NCBI GenBank assembly: GCA_015256945.1
Contig: JABZLB010000001.1
Location: 101,385-165,384, forward strand
Length of the DNA: 64,000 nucleotides
Direction: 5' to 3'
From: Prevotellaceae bacterium
GTDB lineage: Bacteria; Bacteroidota; Bacteroidia; Bacteroidales; Bacteroidaceae
Below, in pieces: positions 45,658-54,285 of the stretch; positions within the stretch are counted from its first letter, which is position 1; each line of letters starts with the position of its first letter. The notes below the pieces were generated by a model. The model saw nothing but the letters and a program-made list of their open reading frames with translations. It did no database searches and was not told where the DNA came from. The position numbers and the translations under genes are program-made.

Positions 45658-47433
45658 TTATTCCCATCCATCATTCTGTGCGAGATTGGGGTTCTTTACC
45701 CGTGCTGCTGTTGGAATGGGGTGCGTATACTTCTTGTCTTCCCATACATTGTTGTTGGCAACATACAGACGCCCGTCCTTAAAGGTATAGAAACGTGTCT
45801 TGCTTAAATCAACATATGTAAGGTTTGGGTTGCGGCTGGCAGGCATCTTGTCGACAACAATAAGGTCGTTTATGCCGTCGCCATTGGTATCAACGGCGGT
45901 GTTTTTTGCACCAATATAAATAGATCCCAGCTTTTTGGTCAGCATTTCGCCCTGTTTCCAGCGCATGAGATCGTCGTAACGCAGCCCTCCCCCTTCAAAG
46001 AACAGTTCAACAGCACGTTCGCGGCGAATTTCAAGAAGCCACATATCGGTTACCTTATTGTCATAATAGCTTACAAGATAAGGGTCGGCCGTTGTCGGAA
46101 TACGTCCGTTCACGCCGGCACGTTCGCGAAGAAGACGTATGGTTTTGTTCCATACCTGGCTTGTCATCTGGCCCAGTTCGGCTTTGGCTTCGGCCTCATT
46201 GAGCAGAATTTCAGCATAGCGAATAACAGGCACGGCATTGCTGCTGTGGTTGGTTACCTCGTAGAAAGTGCCGTCCATATTATATTTAATAACCTGGTAT
46301 CCGGTCATGGTTACGCTCCAGTCGGGGATAGTTTCTATTTTTTCACCGTTGTTATTCAGTTTGGTATAACCGGGCATCATCATCGATTGGGCTAATCGGC
46401 AATCGCGGTTTGTGCTGTTTTGTACAAAGTTTTTAGTTTCGTAACCTGAAGTATCTGTAAAGCGGCTGCCGTCACGGTTGAGGTATGTGTTGACAAACTC
46501 CTGCGTAGGCGACCACCGGTTCGACTGGTTTCCCGACGAAACAAACAACTGTGTAAGGTTATGATAAGAACTTAGCTCGGCACTATATTCCTTAGCCCAG
46601 ATAACCTCCTGCCTGACAGGAGCCTCCTGTTGGAAAATATGACGATAGTCGGCTTCTGGTTTTCCGGTATTATAAAGTTTGAACTTTCCCGAATTTATGA
46701 TTTTCTCAGAAGCCGAAATGCTCTCCTGCAGGAAACGCTGAGGGGCTGTTGCATCTTTCCATGCTTCGCCAGTAGAGGGGTTTACGGTATGATACTTGCG
46801 ATAAGTACCTTCAAAAAGACAGATGCGCGACTTCATAGCGAGGGCCATCCACGGCGTAACCGTTGTTTCGGCACGATTCATAATATGGTCGCAAGCATAG
46901 TTAATGTCTTGCAAAACACTGTCCATCACCATTTCACGATTGTCGCGAGGTTTGTACAAAGAGGTTGTATCGTCGGCCTGAATGGTATAGTTGTACCATG
47001 GCACATCGCCGTAGCTTTTTACCTTATCAAAATAAAACAGCGCACGCCAGAAACGTGCAATGCCGCGGTAATGGTTTATAACCTCGGGCGTACATGCAGC
47101 CTTATCCATGTGCTCTAAAAAGTAATTTATACGGAAAAGGTCTTTCCATGCACCAATATTCCAACCAGACATCTGGTTAACTGTGAACTTTTTTTCGAGC
47201 AACGGGCTGGTAGTGTTGCGGGCTAAATAGTCGCAAGTAGAGCCTCCTGTGGTGAGATTCTCAGCATCGGGTGTCATATTTAGATATAGTCCGTTGGCAA
47301 AAAGCTGCAGCTGTTCTTCGTTCGCAAAGAACTTTTCCGAATCAATTTTGGAAATAAGCTTCTTGTCCAAATAGTCGTTACAAGAGCATAAGGCCAGTGT
47401 AACAAACGCCAGGCATATACATATCTTTTTCAT
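45658..47433 (-). CDS. SusD/RagB-family lipoprotein, minus-strand operon
   Basis: 591 residues with lipobox CSC and the SusD opening NDYLDKK. Family features include RGIARFWRALFYFDKVKSYGDVPWY, the C-terminal LLEIRRERAVELFFEGGGLRYDDLMRWKQGEML and the final TAARVKNPNLAQNDGWE. Partner of the SusC 30 bp upstream; forms the lid that captures the substrate on the cell surface. Confidence 0.96.
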   Translation of the reverse strand: MKKICICLAFVTLALCSCNDYLDKKLISKIDSEKFFANEEQLQLFANGLYLNMTPDAENLTTGGSTCDYLARNTTSPLLEKKFTVNQMSGWNIGAWKDLFRINYFLEHMDKAACTPEVINHYRGIARFWRALFYFDKVKSYGDVPWYNYTIQADDTTSLYKPRDNREMVMDSVLQDINYACDHIMNRAETTVTPWMALAMKSRICLFEGTYRKYHTVNPSTGEAWKDATAPQRFLQESISASEKIINSGKFKLYNTGKPEADYRHIFQQEAPVRQEVIWAKEYSAELSSYHNLTQLFVSSGNQSNRWSPTQEFVNTYLNRDGSRFTDTSGYETKNFVQNSTNRDCRLAQSMMMPGYTKLNNNGEKIETIPDWSVTMTGYQVIKYNMDGTFYEVTNHSSNAVPVIRYAEILLNEAEAKAELGQMTSQVWNKTIRLLRERAGVNGRIPTTADPYLVSYYDNKVTDMWLLEIRRERAVELFFEGGGLRYDDLMRWKQGEMLTKKLGSIYIGAKNTAVDTNGDGINDLIVVDKMPASRNPNLTYVDLSKTRFYTFKDGRLYVANNNVWEDKKYTHPIPTAARVKNPNLAQNDGWE

Positions 47434-47463
47434 AAAGCTGTTATTTCTGTATAGGTTTATTAA

Positions 47464-50400
47464 TTAGAAGGTAATATTGAGTCCTAAAGACAGACTTTTC
47501 AACATCGGATAACTGTAACCATCGCCTGCCGTTCCCTTTTGTCCGTTCCAGCCTGAAGCATCGCCGGCGCTGATTACTTCCGGGTCGAAGTTCCTGGCCC
47601 ACTTATGTAAAGGTGTGATGGTTAGGAGGTTTTCGCCTGAAATGTACACCATCAGGTTTGAAAGTCCGGCCTTCGAAATAAGGGCTTGTGGGAAACTGTA
47701 CGACAGGCTTATCGTCTTTAAGCGCAGATAAGCAGCATTCTGTAAATAACGATTATTTGTGCGAGCGAGCGCACCTTTGGCGTCTTCGGCAATGTATCCG
47801 CGCAAGCGAGGCCAGTAGGCACCAGGGTTAATGATGTTTCCGTCAGCATCAACTCCTGCACGGTTTGAGGCATTTTGCCAGGGCAAATCGTAACCATACA
47901 CACGTCCGTAGCTGCCCCAGAAGAGGCCAGCCTCTGTATTAGGATACCAGTCGCGCTTGCCCACACCCTGCCAGAACATCGATAATCCTATGCCTTTCCA
48001 CTCGGCACCATAGCTGATGCTGTAACAATAGCGCGGCGTGGTATTGCCAATTTTAATAAGGTCACCATGGTTCTCGAGCGTGTTGTTGCCAATATCAATC
48101 TTATGATCGTCATTAATGTCTCTGAATTTTAAGTCACCAGCCTCCCACACCTGACCGGCACGGTTATAGTTGTGCAGCCAGCTCTGGTCGGCAGAATTCA
48201 GTACATCGTCCTTGCTCTGGAAGAAACCGAGACAATCGAAGCCCCATATTTCTCCCACCTCCTTACCTTTATAATAAGAGGTAACGGTGTTTGTAGTAGC
48301 GGTATATTTTGTAATGGTGCTGTTTGCATTCCACAATGCAGCCTTCAGATGATAGTTCAGCGGACTGCCTGCCACCATAATGCGGTCTCTCCAACCCATG
48401 CTAACTTCCCAACCATTGGTGCGCATGTCGGCATTGTTACCCTTTGGAGGATTGTTGCCATAAACAGCAGGAAGCTCGTCTCCCACCACATACATATCCT
48501 TTGTATTCTTACGATAGAGATCGAAAGAGAAGGTAAGGCGATTCTTAAACATATCCATGTCGATACCTAAGTTATAGGTAACAACCTTCTCCCATGTCAA
48601 ACCGCTTGGTATGGCTGCCGGTGCCTGTGTATAGTTAGCAAGCTTTCCGTTGATAACGCTTGTGCCGCGAATAATGCTCATGGTTGAAAGGTACTCGTAA
48701 GGAGCAACCAGACCGTTCCCGGCTTCACCAATAGAAGCACGCAATTTAAAGTTATCGAGGAAGCTTGAACGCAACGATTCCATCCATGGTTCTTCGCTCA
48801 CGCGCCAGCCCACTGATGCCGAAGGGAAGAAACTCCACTTCTGATTGGTCGGGAATTTGGAGCTTCCGTCGTAACGTCCGCTTGTTTCGATTAGATAACG
48901 GCCCTTCCAGTTATAGTTCAAACGGTAGAAAAGACCCACAAATGCCCAGTCGTACGAGCCGTTATCATTAATATAATATGCCTCGCCATCGGTGAAATTG
49001 AAGTTGGGCATGTTCGGCTCGAGCAGTCCCTGACGCATTAAACGTGTGGAGCGATACTGCTCCTGTTCGAGGTTCCAGCCTCCCATTCCTTTGAAATAAT
49101 GCCCGCCACGAAGTTTCGGAGTATAGGTAAGCGTTGCGCTTGCTGCCATATACTCAGTATCATAGTATCGGTGTTCCAGATAGTTATAATTTGCCCACGA
49201 CCACTTTTCAGCAGGCGAAATCATTGCATCGTAAATGTTACCCACCTGCTCTCTGCGCTGATGTGTACGCTTATAAGTAAAGTCGGCTTTGGCCAACAGA
49301 ACATCTTTGATGATGTTTCCAAACATAGAGGTTGTGTTTGTTATATTGGCCCACTTGTTCTTTCGCCAGGAATTTCCTTCAGCAAAGCCGGCAAAGCCTG
49401 TGTAAACAGCCGCCTGTGTCCATGTGCCATCGGTGTTACGGAGTGTAGCAACAGGGAATCCTTGTGTTTCAATCTGGCGCTGAATGGGTATGCGGGTATC
49501 CAGATTGTTACGGTCGTAGGCGTACATCACGATAGGTTCACGATAGTCTTGCAAAAATATATCGGTATTGTTTTCGAGACGTAACCAGCTGTTGAGCTTC
49601 AACATACCCTTGGCACGAACGTTATATTTGTTGAAACGCTCGTTGCCTACCTTATAAATACCATTGTTTCCATTGTAGCGACCACTGATATAAAATGTAG
49701 CACGGTCAGAGCCTCCGCTTACAGAAACATTATGCTGAGTGGCGAAATTGTTGTCACGATAAATAGCCCCCAGCCAGTCGGTATTGCCAAAATATTCATA
49801 GTAACCTCTGCTATTGGTGCGCTGCTTTTCAAGCAAGGGGTTTGCATCACGACGTTGTAGTTCGCCGTACCAGTCGCTCCAGCTTCTTGCATTGGCATTG
49901 AACACATTGTTAATGGTGCTGGGCTCTGTTCCACGATAGCCCATGAACGCTTCGTAAAAATCGTTGGTCCACTGCAGACCATTGGTTACCACGTCATACT
50001 TTACGGTGCGTTTTACCTGTGAAATCTGGCCCGAATATTTTACAACTGTTCTGCCTGCTCTTGCACTTTTCGTAGTAACCAGAATAACACCGAAGGCTCC
50101 ACGCGCACCGTAGACGGCTGCCGACGAAGCATCTTTCAATACCGAAACGCTCTCGACATCGTCGGGATTTACCTGCGAAAGGCTTCCTTCCACACCGTCA
50201 ATCAGTACAAGAGCCGAACCGCCAGCACCGATAGAGTTGACGTTTCCGCGAATATGGATACCCCCTCCACGAGTAGAACGACCGTCGGTTTGTGTAATGG
50301 TGAGGCCCGGTATCTGACCTTGCAGCGAGCGCGTGATATTGGTGTTGGCACGGTTTTCAACCACATCGCCCGACACTTTGTCTATGGCACCTACAATGTC

Positions 50401-50769
50401 ACGCTTCTTCTGTACGCCGTAACCTACCACAACAAGTTCGTCAAGTGAGCTTACATTTTCCTGCAATGTAACGGTCATGTGGCCGCCTGACGCCCGCAGG
50501 TCCTGTGTAAGATAGCCTACATACGATACCTTCAGCATGTCGCCTTTCCGGGCCGGCACCGCAAAGTTACCGTCCATATCGGTTACGGTGCCGCCTTTTG
50601 TTGTTGTATTTTGTACGGTTACGCCAATAAGCGGCGTGCCGCTGGCATCTGTTACAGTACCCTTAACGAGCGATTGTGCCTGCACGGTCAGCGTACTTAT
50701 TAATAATGCAAAGAGAATGACGAGGCGATGCCGCCGCCCGTTTCTTCTTACATGATGATTCTTCTCCAT
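47464..50769 (-). CDS. SusC/RagA-family TonB-dependent transporter, minus-strand operon
   Basis: 1101 residues: a signal peptide preceded by a basic stretch (MEKNHHVRRNGRRHR), a carboxypeptidase-D-like domain (VKGTVTDASGTPLIGVTVQN), LDELVVVGYGVQKKRD, a plug with HIRGNVNSIGAGGSALVLID and SVLKDASSAAVYGARGAFGV, and the barrel ending LSLGLNITF. No STN domain. Energy-dependent import of the operon's substrate through the outer membrane. It starts 41 bp after the glycerol-1-phosphate dehydrogenase gene. Confidence 0.96.
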   Translation of the reverse strand: MEKNHHVRRNGRRHRLVILFALLISTLTVQAQSLVKGTVTDASGTPLIGVTVQNTTTKGGTVTDMDGNFAVPARKGDMLKVSYVGYLTQDLRASGGHMTVTLQENVSSLDELVVVGYGVQKKRDIVGAIDKVSGDVVENRANTNITRSLQGQIPGLTITQTDGRSTRGGGIHIRGNVNSIGAGGSALVLIDGVEGSLSQVNPDDVESVSVLKDASSAAVYGARGAFGVILVTTKSARAGRTVVKYSGQISQVKRTVKYDVVTNGLQWTNDFYEAFMGYRGTEPSTINNVFNANARSWSDWYGELQRRDANPLLEKQRTNSRGYYEYFGNTDWLGAIYRDNNFATQHNVSVSGGSDRATFYISGRYNGNNGIYKVGNERFNKYNVRAKGMLKLNSWLRLENNTDIFLQDYREPIVMYAYDRNNLDTRIPIQRQIETQGFPVATLRNTDGTWTQAAVYTGFAGFAEGNSWRKNKWANITNTTSMFGNIIKDVLLAKADFTYKRTHQRREQVGNIYDAMISPAEKWSWANYNYLEHRYYDTEYMAASATLTYTPKLRGGHYFKGMGGWNLEQEQYRSTRLMRQGLLEPNMPNFNFTDGEAYYINDNGSYDWAFVGLFYRLNYNWKGRYLIETSGRYDGSSKFPTNQKWSFFPSASVGWRVSEEPWMESLRSSFLDNFKLRASIGEAGNGLVAPYEYLSTMSIIRGTSVINGKLANYTQAPAAIPSGLTWEKVVTYNLGIDMDMFKNRLTFSFDLYRKNTKDMYVVGDELPAVYGNNPPKGNNADMRTNGWEVSMGWRDRIMVAGSPLNYHLKAALWNANSTITKYTATTNTVTSYYKGKEVGEIWGFDCLGFFQSKDDVLNSADQSWLHNYNRAGQVWEAGDLKFRDINDDHKIDIGNNTLENHGDLIKIGNTTPRYCYSISYGAEWKGIGLSMFWQGVGKRDWYPNTEAGLFWGSYGRVYGYDLPWQNASNRAGVDADGNIINPGAYWPRLRGYIAEDAKGALARTNNRYLQNAAYLRLKTISLSYSFPQALISKAGLSNLMVYISGENLLTITPLHKWARNFDPEVISAGDASGWNGQKGTAGDGYSYPMLKSLSLGLNITF

Positions 50770-50810
50770 TGATTAGACTGTTAAATGTATACAAAGGTTT
50801 TATATCGCTG

Positions 50811-52157
50811 TTACTTTATTTCCCACATGCCGTCCTTGCCAAACAAGGTTGCCGTCCACTCATCGAGCTTGCACATGCGCAATGCCAGGTCAAGGATGGT
50901 GTAACGACGGCGTATTTTCTGTGCCAGAAGAACGTTTTCGCGCATGCTCTGGCGGCTCAGTCCAATATCTTCAGGCACAACAGGCGCACCCACAAGGCGC
51001 AGACGCCGCATGGCTTCTTCAACAGGAATAAGCTGTTTCTCCAGTCGACGGCGTGTCTCTGGCCATTTTTCCTTGAACGTAGCCAGCTCTTTACGCAGGC
51101 CGTCACGGTTGGTATATTTTGCCTTTACCTCCGTGGCGCCCAGTGTAGGAAAGCCTGTTCCTTCAAACATCTTTAAGGCTTCGGCTTCCTGTTCGGCAAG
51201 GTCGGGCCATGCCTTTACACACGCTTCTACGTCAATTTCCTCTATATGGGTATTGAGCAATTCGCGATAGAAGAAGAGCGAAGCCAGTGTTCCCAGCGCA
51301 ACCTGGAAACCATGCGATGGCGCTTTGCCGTCAGGCATCACGAAATTCTGCATGTTCAGCAAGTGCGAAAACTGGTGATCGGCCCCGCTTGCCGGCCGGC
51401 TCGATTTGGGATAGGCCTGCATGGCAAAGCCGCCGAGCAGCAAACCCTCCATTAATTTTTCAATATCCCCGGGGCGTCCTGCGCGCGCACCTTCGGGGTT
51501 TGCCAGCGCATTCTGCAGCCCGTCCTGTGCTATTGAGAACGCTACCGGGTCAACAGGCTCTATGCCTAACGCGTCAGCGATAATCCAATCAGCGCCTGCA
51601 GGCACTTTGGCAAAGAGGTCAGCGTATCCGCTTGCCGTCATGTTGGCAGGGGCTTTTGATATAATATCCACATCGGCAATAACCGCAATGGGTGCCGTGC
51701 AAGGGAAAGTTGTCTTGCAGCCGTCTTTTGTAATGGAAGCGCCAAAGGCAATATACCCGTCCATTGAAGCCGCTGTTGCCACAACCATATAACGGCGGTT
51801 GTTGTGGTAAGCCGACAGTTTGGTAAGGTCGTTAATGGTTCCTGAGCCAACGGCAACGGGTACAGCGTCGGTAGCGGCAAGCGTTTTGTCCAGCATTTCA
51901 ACATATTTCCACTCGGCGTGCATGTCGGGGAAATCGAGGATAACAGGCGCATCGGTCTCTATGCCTGCATGTTGCAGAATAGCGTCAACGTCTTTTCCTG
52001 CTACATCGAACGTGGTACGGTCAGCAACAACCAGGGCTTTTTTCCCACGGAAAAAGTTGGTAAACACACGTGCAGTTTCCAGAATTGCACCTTCACTGAG
52101 AACGAGAGCATGCGTCTGAGTGGCCTTTTCGAGGGCCAGCTCTAAGTTCTTGTTCAT
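50811..52157 (-). CDS. egsA: sn-glycerol-1-phosphate dehydrogenase (EgsA/AraM family)
   Basis: 448 residues of the iron-containing alcohol dehydrogenase fold. The nucleotide-binding GSGTINDLTK is at 104-113, and probable metal ligands are D180 (ASGYADLFAK), H261 (RPASGADHQFSH) and H282 (SHGFQVALG). The family interconverts dihydroxyacetone phosphate and sn-glycerol-1-phosphate with NAD(P)H in the cytoplasm. The protein is about 50 residues longer than the B. subtilis AraM I recall, with extra C-terminal helices. Sitting inside a SusCD operon, it may feed imported glycerol-1-phosphate into glycolysis; synthesis of glycerol-1-phosphate is the alternative direction. Confidence 0.9.
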   Translation of the reverse strand: MNKNLELALEKATQTHALVLSEGAILETARVFTNFFRGKKALVVADRTTFDVAGKDVDAILQHAGIETDAPVILDFPDMHAEWKYVEMLDKTLAATDAVPVAVGSGTINDLTKLSAYHNNRRYMVVATAASMDGYIAFGASITKDGCKTTFPCTAPIAVIADVDIISKAPANMTASGYADLFAKVPAGADWIIADALGIEPVDPVAFSIAQDGLQNALANPEGARAGRPGDIEKLMEGLLLGGFAMQAYPKSSRPASGADHQFSHLLNMQNFVMPDGKAPSHGFQVALGTLASLFFYRELLNTHIEEIDVEACVKAWPDLAEQEAEALKMFEGTGFPTLGATEVKAKYTNRDGLRKELATFKEKWPETRRRLEKQLIPVEEAMRRLRLVGAPVVPEDIGLSRQSMRENVLLAQKIRRRYTILDLALRMCKLDEWTATLFGKDGMWEIK

Positions 52158-52217
52158 GATTTTTTTGGGTTTAAGGTTTAGGTATTTGGGTGGTTGGTTT
52201 TTCGGTTTCCAACCTGT

Positions 52218-53375
52218 TTATTGTCTTACTTTTACAAAAGGTTTTTTAGTTTCGGGTTTATACCGGTATAGTTCCAGCCATCCGCTGTTTTTCTCTTTGT
52301 TGGTCTTGTCGAAATGGAAAAAGTAAAAGTATCCGTCGCCCAGTGCTTGCATGCCCATGTTTCCATAGTCAAAGTTCCAGCCATACACGCCTGTTGCCTC
52401 GTCGTGCAGGCCTTTTTTGCTCAGCTCCACAACCTTACCGCGTTCGCCTCCGCAGCCTGTGAGGGTTTTCATTGAGGGTTTTACGCTGTTGTCGACGGCA
52501 TAGAGCTGATAGTTGGGAAACGCAGGCTTCCTGCCTTTATATACTGCCATGAACCACTGGTTGGAGTAAGGGTCATACTCTAAGTTCTGAACGCCGTAGC
52601 TCGTATTGCCTGTATAGGCGAAATATACGCCCGCAGGCTTCGCCGGTCCTTCGCTGTGCATGTGGTTTAAATCCAGCTGACGTGCATGGTTCATCATGTC
52701 GGGCCACGGATATTGCAGCAGAACCTGATAATCGTTGTCGGTTCGTTTCAGGTCGCTGTAAATGCCCAGTGCCACCGTCAGGTACGTTTTGCCGCCCCTT
52801 TTGCCAAATTTAGGGCCGAAGCTTACACCGTCAATGCCGCTGCATCCATACACATGCTTGTTTGTAATACCGTTCACAGTGGCCGAGTCTTCATACATTT
52901 TCTTCACAACAGGCAGGCATACAGCCGTCATCACACCGTCGCGACGGCCGTCCATTCCTGTACGGTTTATCTTCTCCACATCGAACGAAGCGATGTAGAA
53001 CTGTGTGGCCGACTCGCGCCTTCTGCTGCTTTTTTCGTTGATGTTACGGCCTATCTCGTCGTCCTTATATTCGAGCGAGCCGTATATTTTACCGTCTTTC
53101 GGGTTGAAGGCTATGCAGCCCAGATGGCCCGCAAGTCCGCTTACCGAACCTACAATGCGGCCTTCACGGTCAATCTTTACCAGCTGCGTGGTGTACGAAA
53201 CATACAGATAACGTTTTTCCTTATCCATGGCAATGCCCTGGATATGGAACTTTCCCAGTGCCGTGATTGGAATACTGTCGGGTAGAACACTACTTGCATG
53301 CACAGCCTTTACAGTTTGTGCACACCATAATAATATAATAAGCGTGATGCTGAAAAATCGGAAACGATGAAACAT
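52218..53375 (-). CDS. Secreted beta-propeller-like protein, unknown
   Basis: 385 residues with a signal peptide (MFHRFRFFSITLIILLWCAQTVKA). Repeated strand patterns suggest a propeller: GIAMDKEKRYLYVSYTTQLVKIDREG, CIAFNPKDGKIYGSLEYKDD, NLEYDPYSNQWFMAVYKGRK. Histidines and acidic residues (LDLNHMHSEG, GNFDYG-like GWNFDYGNMGMQALGDGYFYFFHFD) could make an active site, but no known motif, including that of beta-propeller phytases, is present. First gene of the six-gene minus-strand operon, so it is probably part of the same substrate pathway, as a lyase, hydrolase or binding protein. Confidence 0.6.
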   Translation of the reverse strand: MFHRFRFFSITLIILLWCAQTVKAVHASSVLPDSIPITALGKFHIQGIAMDKEKRYLYVSYTTQLVKIDREGRIVGSVSGLAGHLGCIAFNPKDGKIYGSLEYKDDEIGRNINEKSSRRRESATQFYIASFDVEKINRTGMDGRRDGVMTAVCLPVVKKMYEDSATVNGITNKHVYGCSGIDGVSFGPKFGKRGGKTYLTVALGIYSDLKRTDNDYQVLLQYPWPDMMNHARQLDLNHMHSEGPAKPAGVYFAYTGNTSYGVQNLEYDPYSNQWFMAVYKGRKPAFPNYQLYAVDNSVKPSMKTLTGCGGERGKVVELSKKGLHDEATGVYGWNFDYGNMGMQALGDGYFYFFHFDKTNKEKNSGWLELYRYKPETKKPFVKVRQ

Positions 53376-53490
53376 GGTTTTGCCCTTGCCTGAATCGTAT
53401 TAAAGGTTTATAAATAGATATTGATGTTTAGTAAATATAGGCATTTCAGGTCTCGCGACACTGATCATTCATATAGTGTATTGATTGTTA

Positions 53491-53522
53491 CAAAAATAGC
53501 AAAAGATTTAAAGCCGGACAAC
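53491..53522 (-). promoter_or_regulatory. Promoter of the minus-strand SusCD operon
   Basis: On the minus strand GTTG (53522-53519), 20-bp spacer, TATTTTTG (53498-53491). One mismatch in the -33 box. Leader of about 110 nt to the propeller gene. Confidence 0.55.
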
Positions 53523-53658
53523 AAACTTTCTTACATTATGTTTTTTTAACTATGTTGATTATGAATGGCCTTTTCAGGGCAGGTATAACCATATAAAACC
53601 GGTAGGATAAACAGGTATAATCATCAAAGAAAATGGTGTTTTTTGTAGTGGTTTTGCC

Positions 53659-53902
53659 TTTACGGCACAATCGTCTTCCCTTTACATCGTAATCGTCTTC
53701 CCTTTACGATGTAATTGTGCCGGGATTACGATGTAATTGTCGCGCAATTACGATGTAATCTCCCAGCGTTTACGCCGTAAAGGTGAAAAGGTTACGGTGT
53801 AGATAACATATCTGATAATCAGCAAATTATAAATGTTAAAAAACAATTTGGGCGTAATCGTTTTGTCTTTACGCCACAATTGGTCCGACATTACGCCGTA
53901 AT
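53659..53902. repeat. 22-bp-phased array of TTAC-N3-GTAA motifs (right copy)
   Basis: Motif starts at 53660, 53682, 53704, 53726, 53748, 53770 and 53792 are exactly 22 bp apart; a second run at 53847, 53869 and 53891 keeps the 22-bp step after a 55-bp gap. Clear cores include TTACATCGTAAT, TTACGATGTAAT (three times), TTACGCCGTAAA and TTACGCCGTAAT; others are degenerate (TTACGGCACAAT). Both orientations of the core occur. Same motif and step as the array at 5643-5833. Confidence 0.8.
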
Positions 53903-54198
53903 CGTGTTTTTAGCTATATACGGGGGTAGTGGCAAGTGTTAAAATATATATTGATACGGGGCGGGAGGCACCATAAAAAAAGTTGTAAAAAAAATAACGC
54001 TCCTGCTACCCTGATGTTGTAAAAAATCGTCATTAGTGCAGAAAACCTGTAAAAACCCTATAATAAAAGGTATGCGTGCACGCGCGTATCGTAAGTATAT
54101 AAAAACATAAAAACCTCGTAACCAAGGCCTTATGATGTTACCGGACAGATGCTGACGGCGTTGTATGGCAGGCTGCACGCTTTTGCGCCACATCCTTA

Positions 54199-54206
54199 TA
54201 CCTTTG
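54199..54206 (+). promoter_or_regulatory. Probable -7 box of the plus-strand SusCD operon
   Basis: TACCTTTG matches the -7 consensus, about 80 nt before the SusC ATG. The -33 box is not at the expected distance, which might mean activator- or alternative-sigma-dependent transcription. Confidence 0.5.
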
Positions 54207-54285
54207 TTCTGAAAGGTGCGTCAGCACAGCTTACCGGCAACCGGGCTATCCTTAAACTGTTAAATTATTATCCTTTTAAATACGT

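Larger units (their letters stand above)
53376..54285. other. Divergent regulatory region between the two SusCD operons
   Basis: 910 bp with no gene. It contains the minus-strand promoter at 53491-53522, the right TTAC-N3-GTAA array (53660-53901) and a plus-strand -7 box TACCTTTG at 54199-54206. Two T/A-rich stretches surround the array. Any regulator controlling both operons would act here. Confidence 0.6.

Noticed and set aside
52218..53375. Beta-propeller phytase
   Set aside because: The substrate context (phosphate esters) suggested it, but the calcium- and phosphate-binding motifs of that family were not found.
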